Part shown: positions 57,086 through 64,000 of the stretch, in pieces
How positions within the stretch are numbered: the stretch's first letter is position 1
How the letters are laid out: every line of letters begins with the position of its first letter
Assembly: GCA_002494725.1 (NCBI GenBank)
Contig: DACG01000032.1
Coordinates: forward strand, 1 to 64,000
Reading direction: 5' to 3'
DNA from: Geoglobus sp. UBA235
Lineage (GTDB): Archaea; Halobacteriota; Archaeoglobi; Archaeoglobales; Archaeoglobaceae
DNA length: 64,000 nt
Notes under the pieces: model-generated
Database searches by the model: none
Seen by the model: the letters and a program-made list of their open reading frames with translations, nothing else
Told to the model about the DNA's origin: nothing
Translations under genes and position numbers: made by a program

Positions 57086-58357
57086 TCACTTGCGCTGAGC
57101 TAACAGCCACTTCCACATGGGCACGATTTCAACTTTTCTGCCATCTTTCTCCACTGCATCTTCCTCGTCCCATGTAATCACGGTCCCTTTCCTGATTTTC
57201 AGCTCGTCCATCGCCCTCATCACCTTTTTGACATGCCCCCGATCCAGATCGTATGTGACCTCCACAAGCTGCTGGTTATCAATCAGAAAGTCGATTTCTT
57301 TGTTATCCTTTGTGACGTAGTAAAATAGATCTTCGTTTTCCCTGTGGTTCCTTCTCAGTTCGAGGAAAACGGTGTTTTCCATCAATCTTCCGACGTTTTC
57401 CGAGATGTTGTGGGCAAAAACTTTAGTTATCCCGTTGTCAACTGTGTAAATCTTGGGTTTGCTTTGCTCGATATCCTTTAGGGAGTACGAGAACCTCCTG
57501 ACGGGAAACAGCATATACACGTCATTGCAGTACTCCAGGTAGTTGTAGAGCGTGTTTCTACTGATATCCACGCCAATGGTTTTCATGTAATTTGAAATCT
57601 TGTTAACTGATATCCTCGTTGAAAATGCCGTCACGGCCAGTTTTAAAAACAGCTTCAGAGCTTTGTAATTCCTCACAGCGAACCTCTCGATTATGTCTCT
57701 GTACAGCATGATGTTTACGTACTCTCTCAGTATTTCCTCCGCAAACTCATCTTTTACCCATATCTCCGGAAATCCTCCCCACTCCAGATATCTCTTCAGC
57801 AGTTTTTTTATCCTAGCTTCCTGAGATTCCGTGTAGTACTTCGAAATCTCAATCTTATGCAGTCTCAGAATCTCTCTGAATGAGAAGGGAAAGATTTCTC
57901 TAACAACAGTTCTGCCCCTCAGCTGAGTCGCCAGCTCCTTGCTGAACAGTCTTGAAGAGGAACCAGTTAGGAAGACGCTATGTCCCTCTCTTTCAACCAG
58001 CCTTTTGACAGCAAGCTCCCAGTTGTCAATTTCTTGCATTTCATCAAAGAAGAAATGTATTTTACCATCAGGGTAGAACTCCTTCGCAACCTTTATGACC
58101 GTTCTGACGGTATCCAGTGTTGGAGGATAAATTCGATCATCGTCAAATGGAAAGAACAGAACGTTTTCCCCTTCATCTCTGAGTTTTTGAAAGTGGTAAA
58201 GGAGCAGAGATGTCTTTCCAGCCCTTCTTACACCAACTATCGACAAAGCCTTGCCGGGGACTTCTTTTAACTTCGTTTCCCTATCCATCAACTCAGTCTC
58301 CAATTCCATGTACTCTTTCACTATTACCCCAACAGCATCCTTCATACTGTTAAACAT
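57086..58357 (-). CDS. AAA_14/DUF4143 ATPase
   Basis: A 423-residue ATPase: SIVGVRRAGKTSLLLYHFQK (P-loop), IHFFFDEMQEIDNWELAVKR (Walker B), FLTGSSSRLFSKELATQLRG, FPFSFREILRLHKIEI and a C-terminal DUF4143 domain with FYYVTKDNKEIDFLIDNQQL. Paralogue of the gene at 28972. ATG 58357 was used; ATG 58345 would fit a leaderless message from TATA CTTTTATAAATT (about 58370-58381). The 290 bases downstream (56796-57085) contain no gene I recognise. Confidence 0.88.
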   Translation of the reverse strand: MFNSMKDAVGVIVKEYMELETELMDRETKLKEVPGKALSIVGVRRAGKTSLLLYHFQKLRDEGENVLFFPFDDDRIYPPTLDTVRTVIKVAKEFYPDGKIHFFFDEMQEIDNWELAVKRLVEREGHSVFLTGSSSRLFSKELATQLRGRTVVREIFPFSFREILRLHKIEISKYYTESQEARIKKLLKRYLEWGGFPEIWVKDEFAEEILREYVNIMLYRDIIERFAVRNYKALKLFLKLAVTAFSTRISVNKISNYMKTIGVDISRNTLYNYLEYCNDVYMLFPVRRFSYSLKDIEQSKPKIYTVDNGITKVFAHNISENVGRLMENTVFLELRRNHRENEDLFYYVTKDNKEIDFLIDNQQLVEVTYDLDRGHVKKVMRAMDELKIRKGTVITWDEEDAVEKDGRKVEIVPMWKWLLAQRK

Positions 58358-58435
58358 ACTGTGCAATAATTTATAAAAGTTTCACTTCATGGTTAACACT
58401 CTAACGGTAACCCTCGTGAGCACCGGATTTTTCGT

Positions 58436-58650
58436 TCAGCTACCGATTCCAGTCCAACCAATCCTATTTCCTGCATCAACAAGAATAAAACCTCGCAGTA
58501 ATAAGCTAGAAGAAGCCCGAACCGGCTGATGTTACAGACGATAACATCAGGAATATCGAATTCTTATAAAGTGGATCTTTAAGCTTCTCAGTAAATCCAA
58601 ACATGTTTGCAGAATTTGATGGATGTTTAATAAAAGTGTCGAATCTCTTC
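58436..58650 (-). pseudogene. flippase B deletion derivative
   Basis: The plus strand joins a copy of the flippase B 3' end (about 58440-58487, like 52960-53005) directly to a copy of its 5' end and upstream DNA (about 58490-58650, like 54020-54180, including GAATTTGATGGATGTTTAAT). The whole middle of the gene is gone. The 5' part is very similar to the intact gene. Confidence 0.8.
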
Positions 58651-58662
58651 ATTCTTCATTTC

Positions 58663-58738
58663 CATGTGCATGCCTGCAAATACTATTCCCAACCCTCCCA
58701 CCATTCTTCCGCAACGCTCTGATAGTTTCGTTCATTTG
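58663..58738 (-). pseudogene. flippase A 5'-end remnant 3
   Basis: ATGCCTGCAAATACTATTCC through TTCGTTCAT matches the first 25 codons of the flippase A type (compare 46721-46787). It directly follows the flippase B derivative, so ends of two different flippase genes are joined here. Confidence 0.7.
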
Positions 58739-58803
58739 AGTTATCACGAATAAAGTTAGTTGCGCTGTAAATGATTACAGCTGCACGGAATGGGGGGTCT
58801 ATA

Positions 58804-59043
58804 CTACTCCGTCTCTTCTGCTTTATCAAACCTGACCCAGAACCTCTTACCTTTACGTTTTTCTTTTGACTCAAGATACACTTCACCAGACAGCATGAAG
58901 TTTTTGGCATTTTCCATCATGCTGTTGATCAGCATCGCCTGCTGCTTGCTCCACACTTCATTTGGCATGGACTTAACCCATCCTGCATAGAAACGAACGA
59001 ACTCCAGCCGCTGAAGGAGATTCTTTTTTTTATCCAATACCAT
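58804..59043 (-). CDS. small partner of the adjacent nucleotidyltransferase
   Basis: A 79-residue basic, helical protein (KKKNLLQRLEFVRFYAGWVK, EVWSKQQAMLINSMMENAKN, ESKEKRKGKRFWVRFDKAEE). No family recognised by name. ATG 59043 overlaps the end of the nucleotidyltransferase gene by 14 bases, so the two are coupled. It may be the toxin or its partner. Confidence 0.65.
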   Translation of the reverse strand: MVLDKKKNLLQRLEFVRFYAGWVKSMPNEVWSKQQAMLINSMMENAKNFMLSGEVYLESKEKRKGKRFWVRFDKAEETE

Positions 59044-59620
59044 ACTCGCTGCCCTCCACATTCAACCTCTCCATAAAGTAATCTAGTCTGTTTTTATTTA
59101 TGTGATTTTTGAATATCTCCCACAAATAAACAGCATCCTCTATATCTTTATCACTGCCAAGGTAGAGTTTATACGCTATTTGTAGCTCTATTGGTGATAT
59201 GAACACCTGGCTATCACCCAAAACCACCCTCAGCCGATTGTCAAGAGAATACCTATCCATCTCGTTTTTTACAAATTTTAATTCAATGTTTGGGATTACT
59301 GTACCTTTCTTTGCAACTCGCACAGCCAGCCCTTCGATTAGCATTTCGTAAATAGTATTTGGATTTGTTGAGTTCATAAAGTAGAAATCCTTTTTCTCAG
59401 CCTTGTCATATAATTCAAAAAATCTGCGGTAGCTGATCGGCTCAATCAAAATGTCTACATCTTCAGTTCCCCTTGACCTGCCGAACAGTATTGCTACATA
59501 ACCACTCACTATTACATAATGAGCATCAATCAGACCAACAAAATCGAAAACAAACTTATCAAGCTCGGTCATGACTTTGTTGTCCAAATGTATCTCCTTC
59601 CCATCGAACTTTAGTTCCAT
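59030..59620 (-). CDS. DUF6036-like nucleotidyltransferase
   Basis: The 196-residue protein reads VIVSGYVAILFGRSRGTEDV then DILIEPISYRRFFELYDKAE, the G-G/Y-x-A...R-x-T-x-D-x-D pattern of DUF6036/AbiEii-like nucleotidyltransferases. The C-terminal half (FISPIELQIAYKLYLGSDKD, IEDAVYLWEIFKNHINKNRL) is helical. It forms an operon with the 79-residue protein. The function is inferred to be toxin-antitoxin-like; no regulator gene is attached, in contrast to the 46792 pair. Confidence 0.75.
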   Translation of the reverse strand: MELKFDGKEIHLDNKVMTELDKFVFDFVGLIDAHYVIVSGYVAILFGRSRGTEDVDILIEPISYRRFFELYDKAEKKDFYFMNSTNPNTIYEMLIEGLAVRVAKKGTVIPNIELKFVKNEMDRYSLDNRLRVVLGDSQVFISPIELQIAYKLYLGSDKDIEDAVYLWEIFKNHINKNRLDYFMERLNVEGSEYGIG

Positions 59621-59733
59621 GTGAATTCAATATGCCAGGTAAATTAAATAAAAATTTAGGAGTTTAGTCATATGCAGGACTCAGCCATACACTAGCCACT
59701 TCTGAAAGTGACAATCTAGTCCGATGGTACAAT

Positions 59734-60048
59734 TCACACTTGACGTCCAGATCTTTCCATGGAAATTGCTTTTTTTATGAATTTAATTATCTCCAAGTAT
59801 CCAGTTTTACGCATCCAGACTTTTAGATCCTCTAGCGTCTCTTCAGATATTTTCAGGTATCTCATGACATCCTTTTTTGTAACCTTGCCGTTTTCCTGCA
59901 TCATTCTCGGTAAAAGCTTCAGAAATCTGAGAAACATTTTCTCCATGTTTGTCATGTTTCCAGAGTATTTCAGGGGGCAATGTTTCATGTGAGCTCTCAC
60001 CGCCTGTTTGTTCCTGAAATGCCTTTCACAGTATGGACAGGGCTGCAT
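59734..60048 (-). CDS. C2H2 zinc-finger protein with helical tail
   Basis: The 104-residue protein opens with a classical C2H2 finger: CPYCERHFRNKQAVRAHMKH then C, i.e. C-x2-C-x12-H-x3-4-H/C, followed by a wHTH-like helical region (NGKVTKKDVMRYLKISEETL, EDLKVWMRKTGYLEIIKF). Such small fingers are typical of archaeal viruses and plasmids. ATG 60048 is seven bases after GGAGG. Its start overlaps the end of the upstream 116-codon frame (ATGA). Confidence 0.75.
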   Translation of the reverse strand: MQPCPYCERHFRNKQAVRAHMKHCPLKYSGNMTNMEKMFLRFLKLLPRMMQENGKVTKKDVMRYLKISEETLEDLKVWMRKTGYLEIIKFIKKAISMERSGRQV

Positions 60049-60398
60049 CATCTCACCTCCTTTAAAATTCCAAAAACATCCCTCCGAAAGAATGCAGGAA
60101 TCTGCCAAGAATCACCCTCCAGATGTCCCTCGGAAAGTGAAACATTTTCAGAAAGAAAGTCCCATATGTCGAAAGTGCCTGTTTTTCTTTTCAAAATTGC
60201 GGTTGAGTTTGCCGCTGAAAATGTTTCAGAAGGGTCCGCTGAATGTTCCAGAGAAACATCCATTTCTATGGGCCTTCCACAATATACAGTTTCTGTTTGT
60301 ACCGACAGCATCCTAAACCTGGACATTACAAAAATTGTTTTCCTCACTCTATTTAATATTTTCTCCGTTTTCGTGTCGTATTTCGTAAAATCCGACAC
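60048..60398 (-). CDS. hypothetical protein upstream of the zinc-finger gene
   Basis: A 116-codon frame from GTG 60398 to TGA 60048-60050 (internal ATG at about 60324, MSRFRMLS). Sequence such as CGRPIEMDVSLEHSADPSET and TGTFDIWDFLSENVSLSEGH shows no known family. A ribosome site for the zinc-finger gene lies inside its last codons and the stop/start overlap supports a real gene. A plus-strand frame covers the same DNA but ends without support. Moderate confidence. Confidence 0.45.
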   Translation of the reverse strand: MSDFTKYDTKTEKILNRVRKTIFVMSRFRMLSVQTETVYCGRPIEMDVSLEHSADPSETFSAANSTAILKRKTGTFDIWDFLSENVSLSEGHLEGDSWQIPAFFRRDVFGILKEVR

Positions 60399-60573
60399 TT
60401 TTAACCTGATTAGTACTACTTACTACTCAAATATCGGCAATTTATCCATTTTCGATTAACTCTTTTTTTATTGTATAATACGATAAAATAAAATTAAAAC
60501 AGGAGTTACTTTCAGATAGCGAGAGTTGGTGTGAGGTCGGGAGAAGGACAACCAAACTGTGGGAAGACTGGAG

Positions 60574-61547
60574 CTAGCTTTTTCGCCTTCTGTATGTGAG
60601 TGCTGAAAGTGTCAGAGCAGATACTGTAACTGCAAAGCCATAACCCGGAATCCGGAATGACAGTTCCGTTTTCTGATTCTGGGCTGTGTTGTTGGTCTCG
60701 TTCACACTGGTTGTTACATTTTCAGCCACTTCTGCAGTCTTAACGGGCGTGGCTGTGTGTTCTGGCACTTGAGTCTTTCCGGGAGTTAGCATGGTTTCAG
60801 GTGTGACTGGTGGAGTTTCACTGTGTGTGGGGGTTGGAACAGGAGCAGGGGTTTGAGTAGGAGTTGGAGTGGGTGTCTGTATAGGCTTAGGTGTGGGCAA
60901 CTGAGCCGACGATCCCGATGACGTGCTGCCTGAAGAAGCTGATGAGCTGCTGGTAGAACCTGAGAGCGTGATGACCTTCGTCACACTCCCTGCAGACACG
61001 ACAAATTTTCTGGTTGGCAGGGAAATGTGTCATACGAGTAGCTGAACCTGCCGCTTTCGTCCGCGGTTATGTACCCGGTAGCGGTGATTTCAAGTCTCAC
61101 CGAACTCCCGTCAGACCTTCCATGGATGATGACGTCATACGTCCCGGCCGGAACGCTCTGAGAAATCGTTGCTACCCCATTTGATGCATCCCTGCTCAGG
61201 GTTATCCAAGCTGGTAGATCCAGAGAGCCTATTATGAGCCTCCTTGCACTCACGTCGAGGTCAATACAGCCGTAAGCAGTCACTGTGAATCTGTTCTTCC
61301 CATCGGGAATCTTTATCTTGCTGACGGAGAACACATACTCGCCGTCCTTGACTTCAACAACCTTCTCGAATGTTATGTCCACCCTGACCTCTTCACCGGG
61401 CTCTGCGGTTCCGGATACCGTGATAACGTCGCCCCTTACCGGATTTTCTGGTGTGACGCTGAAATCCACTACCGCGGCATCAGCAGTGTTTAGATTTAGA
61501 AATAAAATCAGGATGAGGGCAAAAAATATTGGAATGTTTTTTATCAT
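60574..61547 (-). pseudogene. secreted surface protein with PGF-CTERM-like anchor, frameshifted
   Basis: ATG 61547 opens a signal peptide (MIKNIPIFFALILILFLNLN then TADA), followed by an Ig-like segment (VDFSVTPENPVRGDVITVSG). The first frame ends at 60981, but the adjacent frame continues SLPTRKFVVSAGSVTKVITL with a Ser/Thr-Pro linker and ends IPGYGFAVTVSALTLSALTY then RRRKS, a PGF-CTERM-type signal for archaeosortase and lipid anchoring. Adding one base at TTTCCC (about 61020-61025) restores one frame of about 325 codons. ATG overlaps the previous gene's stop (ATGA). Confidence 0.8.
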
Positions 61548-63478
61548 TCCTTCCTCATGCTCCAGTAGGTTACTATCACCACTATTGCCGCCAGAACTAT
61601 GGCAAGCCATATCCATGGACTCTTCCACAATGATGGCTTTTCTGGTGGAGCTGGCGTTTCTTCAGGTGTGGGAGTTGGGGTCTTTGCTGGAGTGACAGCC
61701 GGTGTGTATGTCGGTGTGGGTGTAACTATGGCTGATGTTTTCGCTGGTGTGGGAGTAACAGCAGGAGTGACGGCTTTAACCGCAATCGCAAACACGCTGA
61801 ATGATCCTGTTTCGGCTCTGTAGTAGTAGCTGTTTTCATCCTCTCCGGTCTTCTCGGTCTTGAGTTCTATCCAGCCGTCGCGATACTTCATGAGGACAAC
61901 GTTCTCAGGATCGTGGCCACTCTCCTCAACCCAGCTCTTCGGGACCTTGAATTCTATGTAGCCTGAAGGTTCGACTTCCTCGCCAGTATCGTTGTTCCTG
62001 AAGGTTATCTCGACGTATCTGTAAACCTTCCCTGCTGGAGGTTCAGGAACTTCAGGTGGTAGAGATTCGAGCTTTGAGATCATTACCTCTAGATTCATGC
62101 TGTCCTGCACTGTTATGGTCAGTGAGAGCACACCGATTTCCTCAGCCTTTTCCTGCGGAATTTCGAGGCTGACTTCAACATTTTCCTCGATCGTCACAAC
62201 TTCCGAGTAAACTACCTCTTCTTCAGGTGTGGGAGTCGGTGTGGGTGTTGGCGTTGGCGGTGGTGGAATTGAGGGTGGTGCAGCACCTCCTCCCCCGCCG
62301 GAGGGTGGTGGGGCTGGAGCGACTGTTGTTATTTTCACGGAGGTCCAGTTGAATGCAACAACCCTCTGCGAGGAGTTGCTTGAGTTCCAAGCTGCCACAT
62401 ACAGGTAATAGTTGCCATCTGAGAGGCCTTTCAGCAGGATGCTGAAGCTGTAAGTTGTTCCAGTAGTATTTCTCTTAACGTTGAAGCTCACAGCATTTGA
62501 GGGAAAGGCATTGAGCCAGTCCTCAACCGTGGTTGCGTTGACCTTACTCAATCCAGTTCCTGCAACCTTGAACCCCTCTACAATCACAGCCTCTTGGGAA
62601 GATGCTCCGGCCTTCACGGTTAGGTTGGTTGTGGATTTGGTTCCATCGCTGGTGAGCTTAAACGTGATTGGCGTGTCTTTCTTTATCAGCACCGCCACAT
62701 ACGTGTACTTAGCGTTGTTGCTACCACCAGCAATTTCGAACGTGCCGCTCAGATACTACGTCTCATCAACAGACGATCTGGTAACTGATGTGCTGACGCT
62801 CAGGGTGGATGTGTGCTCGAGAACCTCGAAGGCTGTGACCGAAATCAGGGTTATGTTCTGCTCGCTGGAGGCGTTCAGCAGCGCCACAACAACATAGTCT
62901 CCCGGGCTGAGCTGCCCGAGCGAGACTGGGCCATTATCGCCGGTAGCATTGAGGGTGACAGTAATGTTCTGCTCGGCGTTGCTGAGCAGATCCCTCAGGG
63001 GTTGCGTATCTCCATCCACGGCCGAAGCCAGGGCATCCTTTAGCTGGGTGGGGTACATCTTTACCAGATAAACGTATGCTCTTTTCCCCGCAAGACCACT
63101 CTCCCCAAATATTTCAGCTGTTACCGTATCGCTCGAATAGTACACGGAGTGTGTTGCAAAAGGATAATTCACGGTGTAATCCTGGTTATCCGAAATTCCG
63201 TAAGTTGTTATGTTTATGATCCTGCTGCCCCTCGTATACTGGGTGCTGTTGATTCCGTTGTAAACGAAATCTGTGCTTGGAATTTGCACATCATTTCCGC
63301 CAGTCATTCTTATCCAGTTTCCGTTTTTGGGGTCCAGCACTGCAAAACTCTCGTAGCTTGGGGCGCTGGTGTTGATTATCTCAACCTTCACAAGCGTTAC
63401 TGCGGATGCTGATGCTGGCAGTATCACCAGCAATGGTACCAGCATCAAGAGGAGGTATTTCGTTCTCATACCAATCAT
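61544..63478 (-). pseudogene. S-layer-like surface protein interrupted by an in-frame amber codon
   Basis: ATG 63478 opens a signal peptide (KYLLLMLVPLLVILPASASA). 240 codons later TAG at 62756-62758 interrupts the frame, but the same frame continues YLSGTFEIAGGSNNAKYTYV to the stop at 61544. The whole (about 644 codons) is a TIGR04279-type surface protein with Thr-Pro linkers, a PGF-pre-PGF-like domain (NVVLMKYRDGWIELKTEKTG, TGSFSVFAIAVKA) and a C-terminal membrane helix with basic end (WIWLAIVLAAIVVIVTYW). If TAG is read as stop, a secreted 240-residue piece without anchor results. ATG 62698 could restart the second part but lacks a signal peptide. Confidence 0.82.
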
Positions 63479-63620
63479 CGATTAAACATTAATAATATAT
63501 ATTCTCCTATAAAAATATTCATGTTTCGTTATTTTCCTGAGAACCATTTTAAAAAATGTGTGGTGAAAGGGACTCATTTGTTCTGCAAACTCAAAAAAAC
63601 CTGAAAACTCAGAGACTTTC

Positions 63621-64000
63621 TCAAATTTCCCTCACAACAAGATTCAGATTCAGACTTTGAATCTTCCCCTCAACTGCATCCAGAATTCTCTTTTCAGCCT
63701 CAGTCCCAGCAAAATCCTTCATCCTCTCAGGTTTTGAGGGCAATGAAGGGGCATAATCCTTGAAAAGGAGCAACCACATCTTGTATCTTCCGGGTTTATC
63801 TATAGAGAATGTGTATCTCATCTCCCATTGTGGAGTCCAGTTTCCTTCAATGTTTACGGGCGTGTGGTTGAGCGTTACGTTAAACCTGTCAAAGAAGAAC
63901 ATGTGGTGGATGGCTGTGCTGTTGTTCACAAAGCTGGCATTGACAAGCCATATCTCAACCGTGTAGTTGACTCTTCTGTATTCATGATTCACTATGCCTA
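63621..64000 (-). CDS. DUF1616-like protein, C-terminal part (continues past right edge)
   Basis: The frame is open to the right edge (GIVNHEYRRVNYTVEIWLVN before the first internal Met). GI-NHE-x4-NYTV is the signature of the second half of DUF1616 proteins, which usually have N-terminal membrane helices and an extracellular C-terminal domain as seen here (TPQWEMRYTFSIDKPGRYKM). The role is unknown, often near glycosylation genes. Fewer than half of its residues lie in the window. Confidence 0.7.
   Translation of the reverse strand, partial: GIVNHEYRRVNYTVEIWLVNASFVNNSTAIHHMFFFDRFNVTLNHTPVNIEGNWTPQWEMRYTFSIDKPGRYKMWLLLFKDYAPSLPSKPERMKDFAGTEAEKRILDAVEGKIQSLNLNLVVREI

Noticed and set aside
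59980..60459. Plus-strand frame of 159 codons opposite the zinc-finger operon
   Set aside because: The minus-strand genes have a ribosome site and a stop/start overlap and the finger motif; the plus frame has neither.
60830..62270. Repeated ACTCC/CACAC-like strings resembling tandem or CRISPR-like repeats
   Set aside because: They encode Thr-Pro-rich linkers in surface proteins; no fixed-length repeat-spacer pattern is present.
62756..62758. Amber codon as pyrrolysine
   Set aside because: No pyrrolysine machinery or methylamine genes are in the window and the site is in a linker of a surface protein; a mutation or base error is simpler.
1..64000. CRISPR arrays, complete insertion sequences, integrases
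   Set aside because: None seen. Only a possible insertion edge at the far left is suggested by the truncated phzF-like gene.

Overview
The window looks like a chromosomal segment of a hyperthermophilic archaeon of the Archaeoglobus type. The basis is archaeal Shine-Dalgarno sites (GGAGGTGAT-like), TATA boxes 25-30 bases upstream of starts, many GTG/TTG starts and 4-base ATGA overlaps, a tRNA without encoded CCA, UPF0104/AglD-type and DUF2298 membrane proteins, PGF-CTERM-like surface proteins and a Tat-exported molybdopterin reductase. The genus is inferred from gene style, not proven.

Layout. 0-3.4 kb: a broken phzF-like gene at the left edge, an unknown membrane protein followed by a decayed fragment, a stand-alone LigD-type 3'-phosphoesterase, a membrane protein/winged-helix pair and a small membrane protein. 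3.5-7.2 kb: ilvB-ilvN-radical SAM operon with a clear promoter and a hairpin in its leader. 7.2-14.3 kb, minus strand: a tightly packed run of leuA-type synthase, TatD nuclease, NYN-domain protein, ATP-grasp ligase, AglD-like glycosyltransferase and DUF2298 protein. 14.4-20.4 kb: a winged-helix/PAS regulator divergent from a four-gene molybdopterin oxidoreductase operon (catalytic, Fe-S, NrfD-like anchor, TorD-like chaperone). 20.4-25.7 kb: AlkP-superfamily enzyme, DUF554, DUF72, tRNA-Ser(GCT), a small zinc-binding protein, a GC-rich structured region that may be a non-coding RNA, a YdjM-like membrane protein and a dolichyl-phosphate-sugar-synthase-like transferase.

25.7-60.4 kb is accessory DNA. 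A surface-glycan island (30.4-43.3 kb) has glycosyltransferases, an Alg13/Alg14 pair, a thymidylate-kinase-like enzyme with a membrane nucleotidyltransferase, a polytopic membrane protein, an AlkP-type enzyme and a flippase. Its middle is visibly AT-rich. The rmlABCD genes (48.5-52.9 kb) and a second flippase follow. Around and between these lie about twelve toxin-antitoxin or nucleotidyltransferase modules, several visibly broken (HEPN, vapC, hicA), and two AAA/DUF4143 ATPases. Between 43 and 59 kb there are repeated partial copies of the 5' end of flippase A, of the ends of flippase B, and of the 3' end of an APS kinase gene, which look like scars of repeated cassette exchange.

60.5-64 kb: secreted surface proteins on the minus strand with signal peptides, Thr-Pro linkers and C-terminal anchors. 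One gene is cut by an in-frame amber codon and the next by a frameshift. The right edge holds the end of a DUF1616-like protein.

How the genes fit together: the AglD/DUF2298 genes, the glycan island, rml genes and flippases all serve dolichol-linked glycan synthesis and export, plausibly decorating the surface proteins at the right end. Single-base frameshifts recur (about 27396, 28390, 28728, 54660, 54710, 56690 and 61022), plus one nonsense codon (62756). They reflect either real decay in an accessory region or base errors in this sequence.
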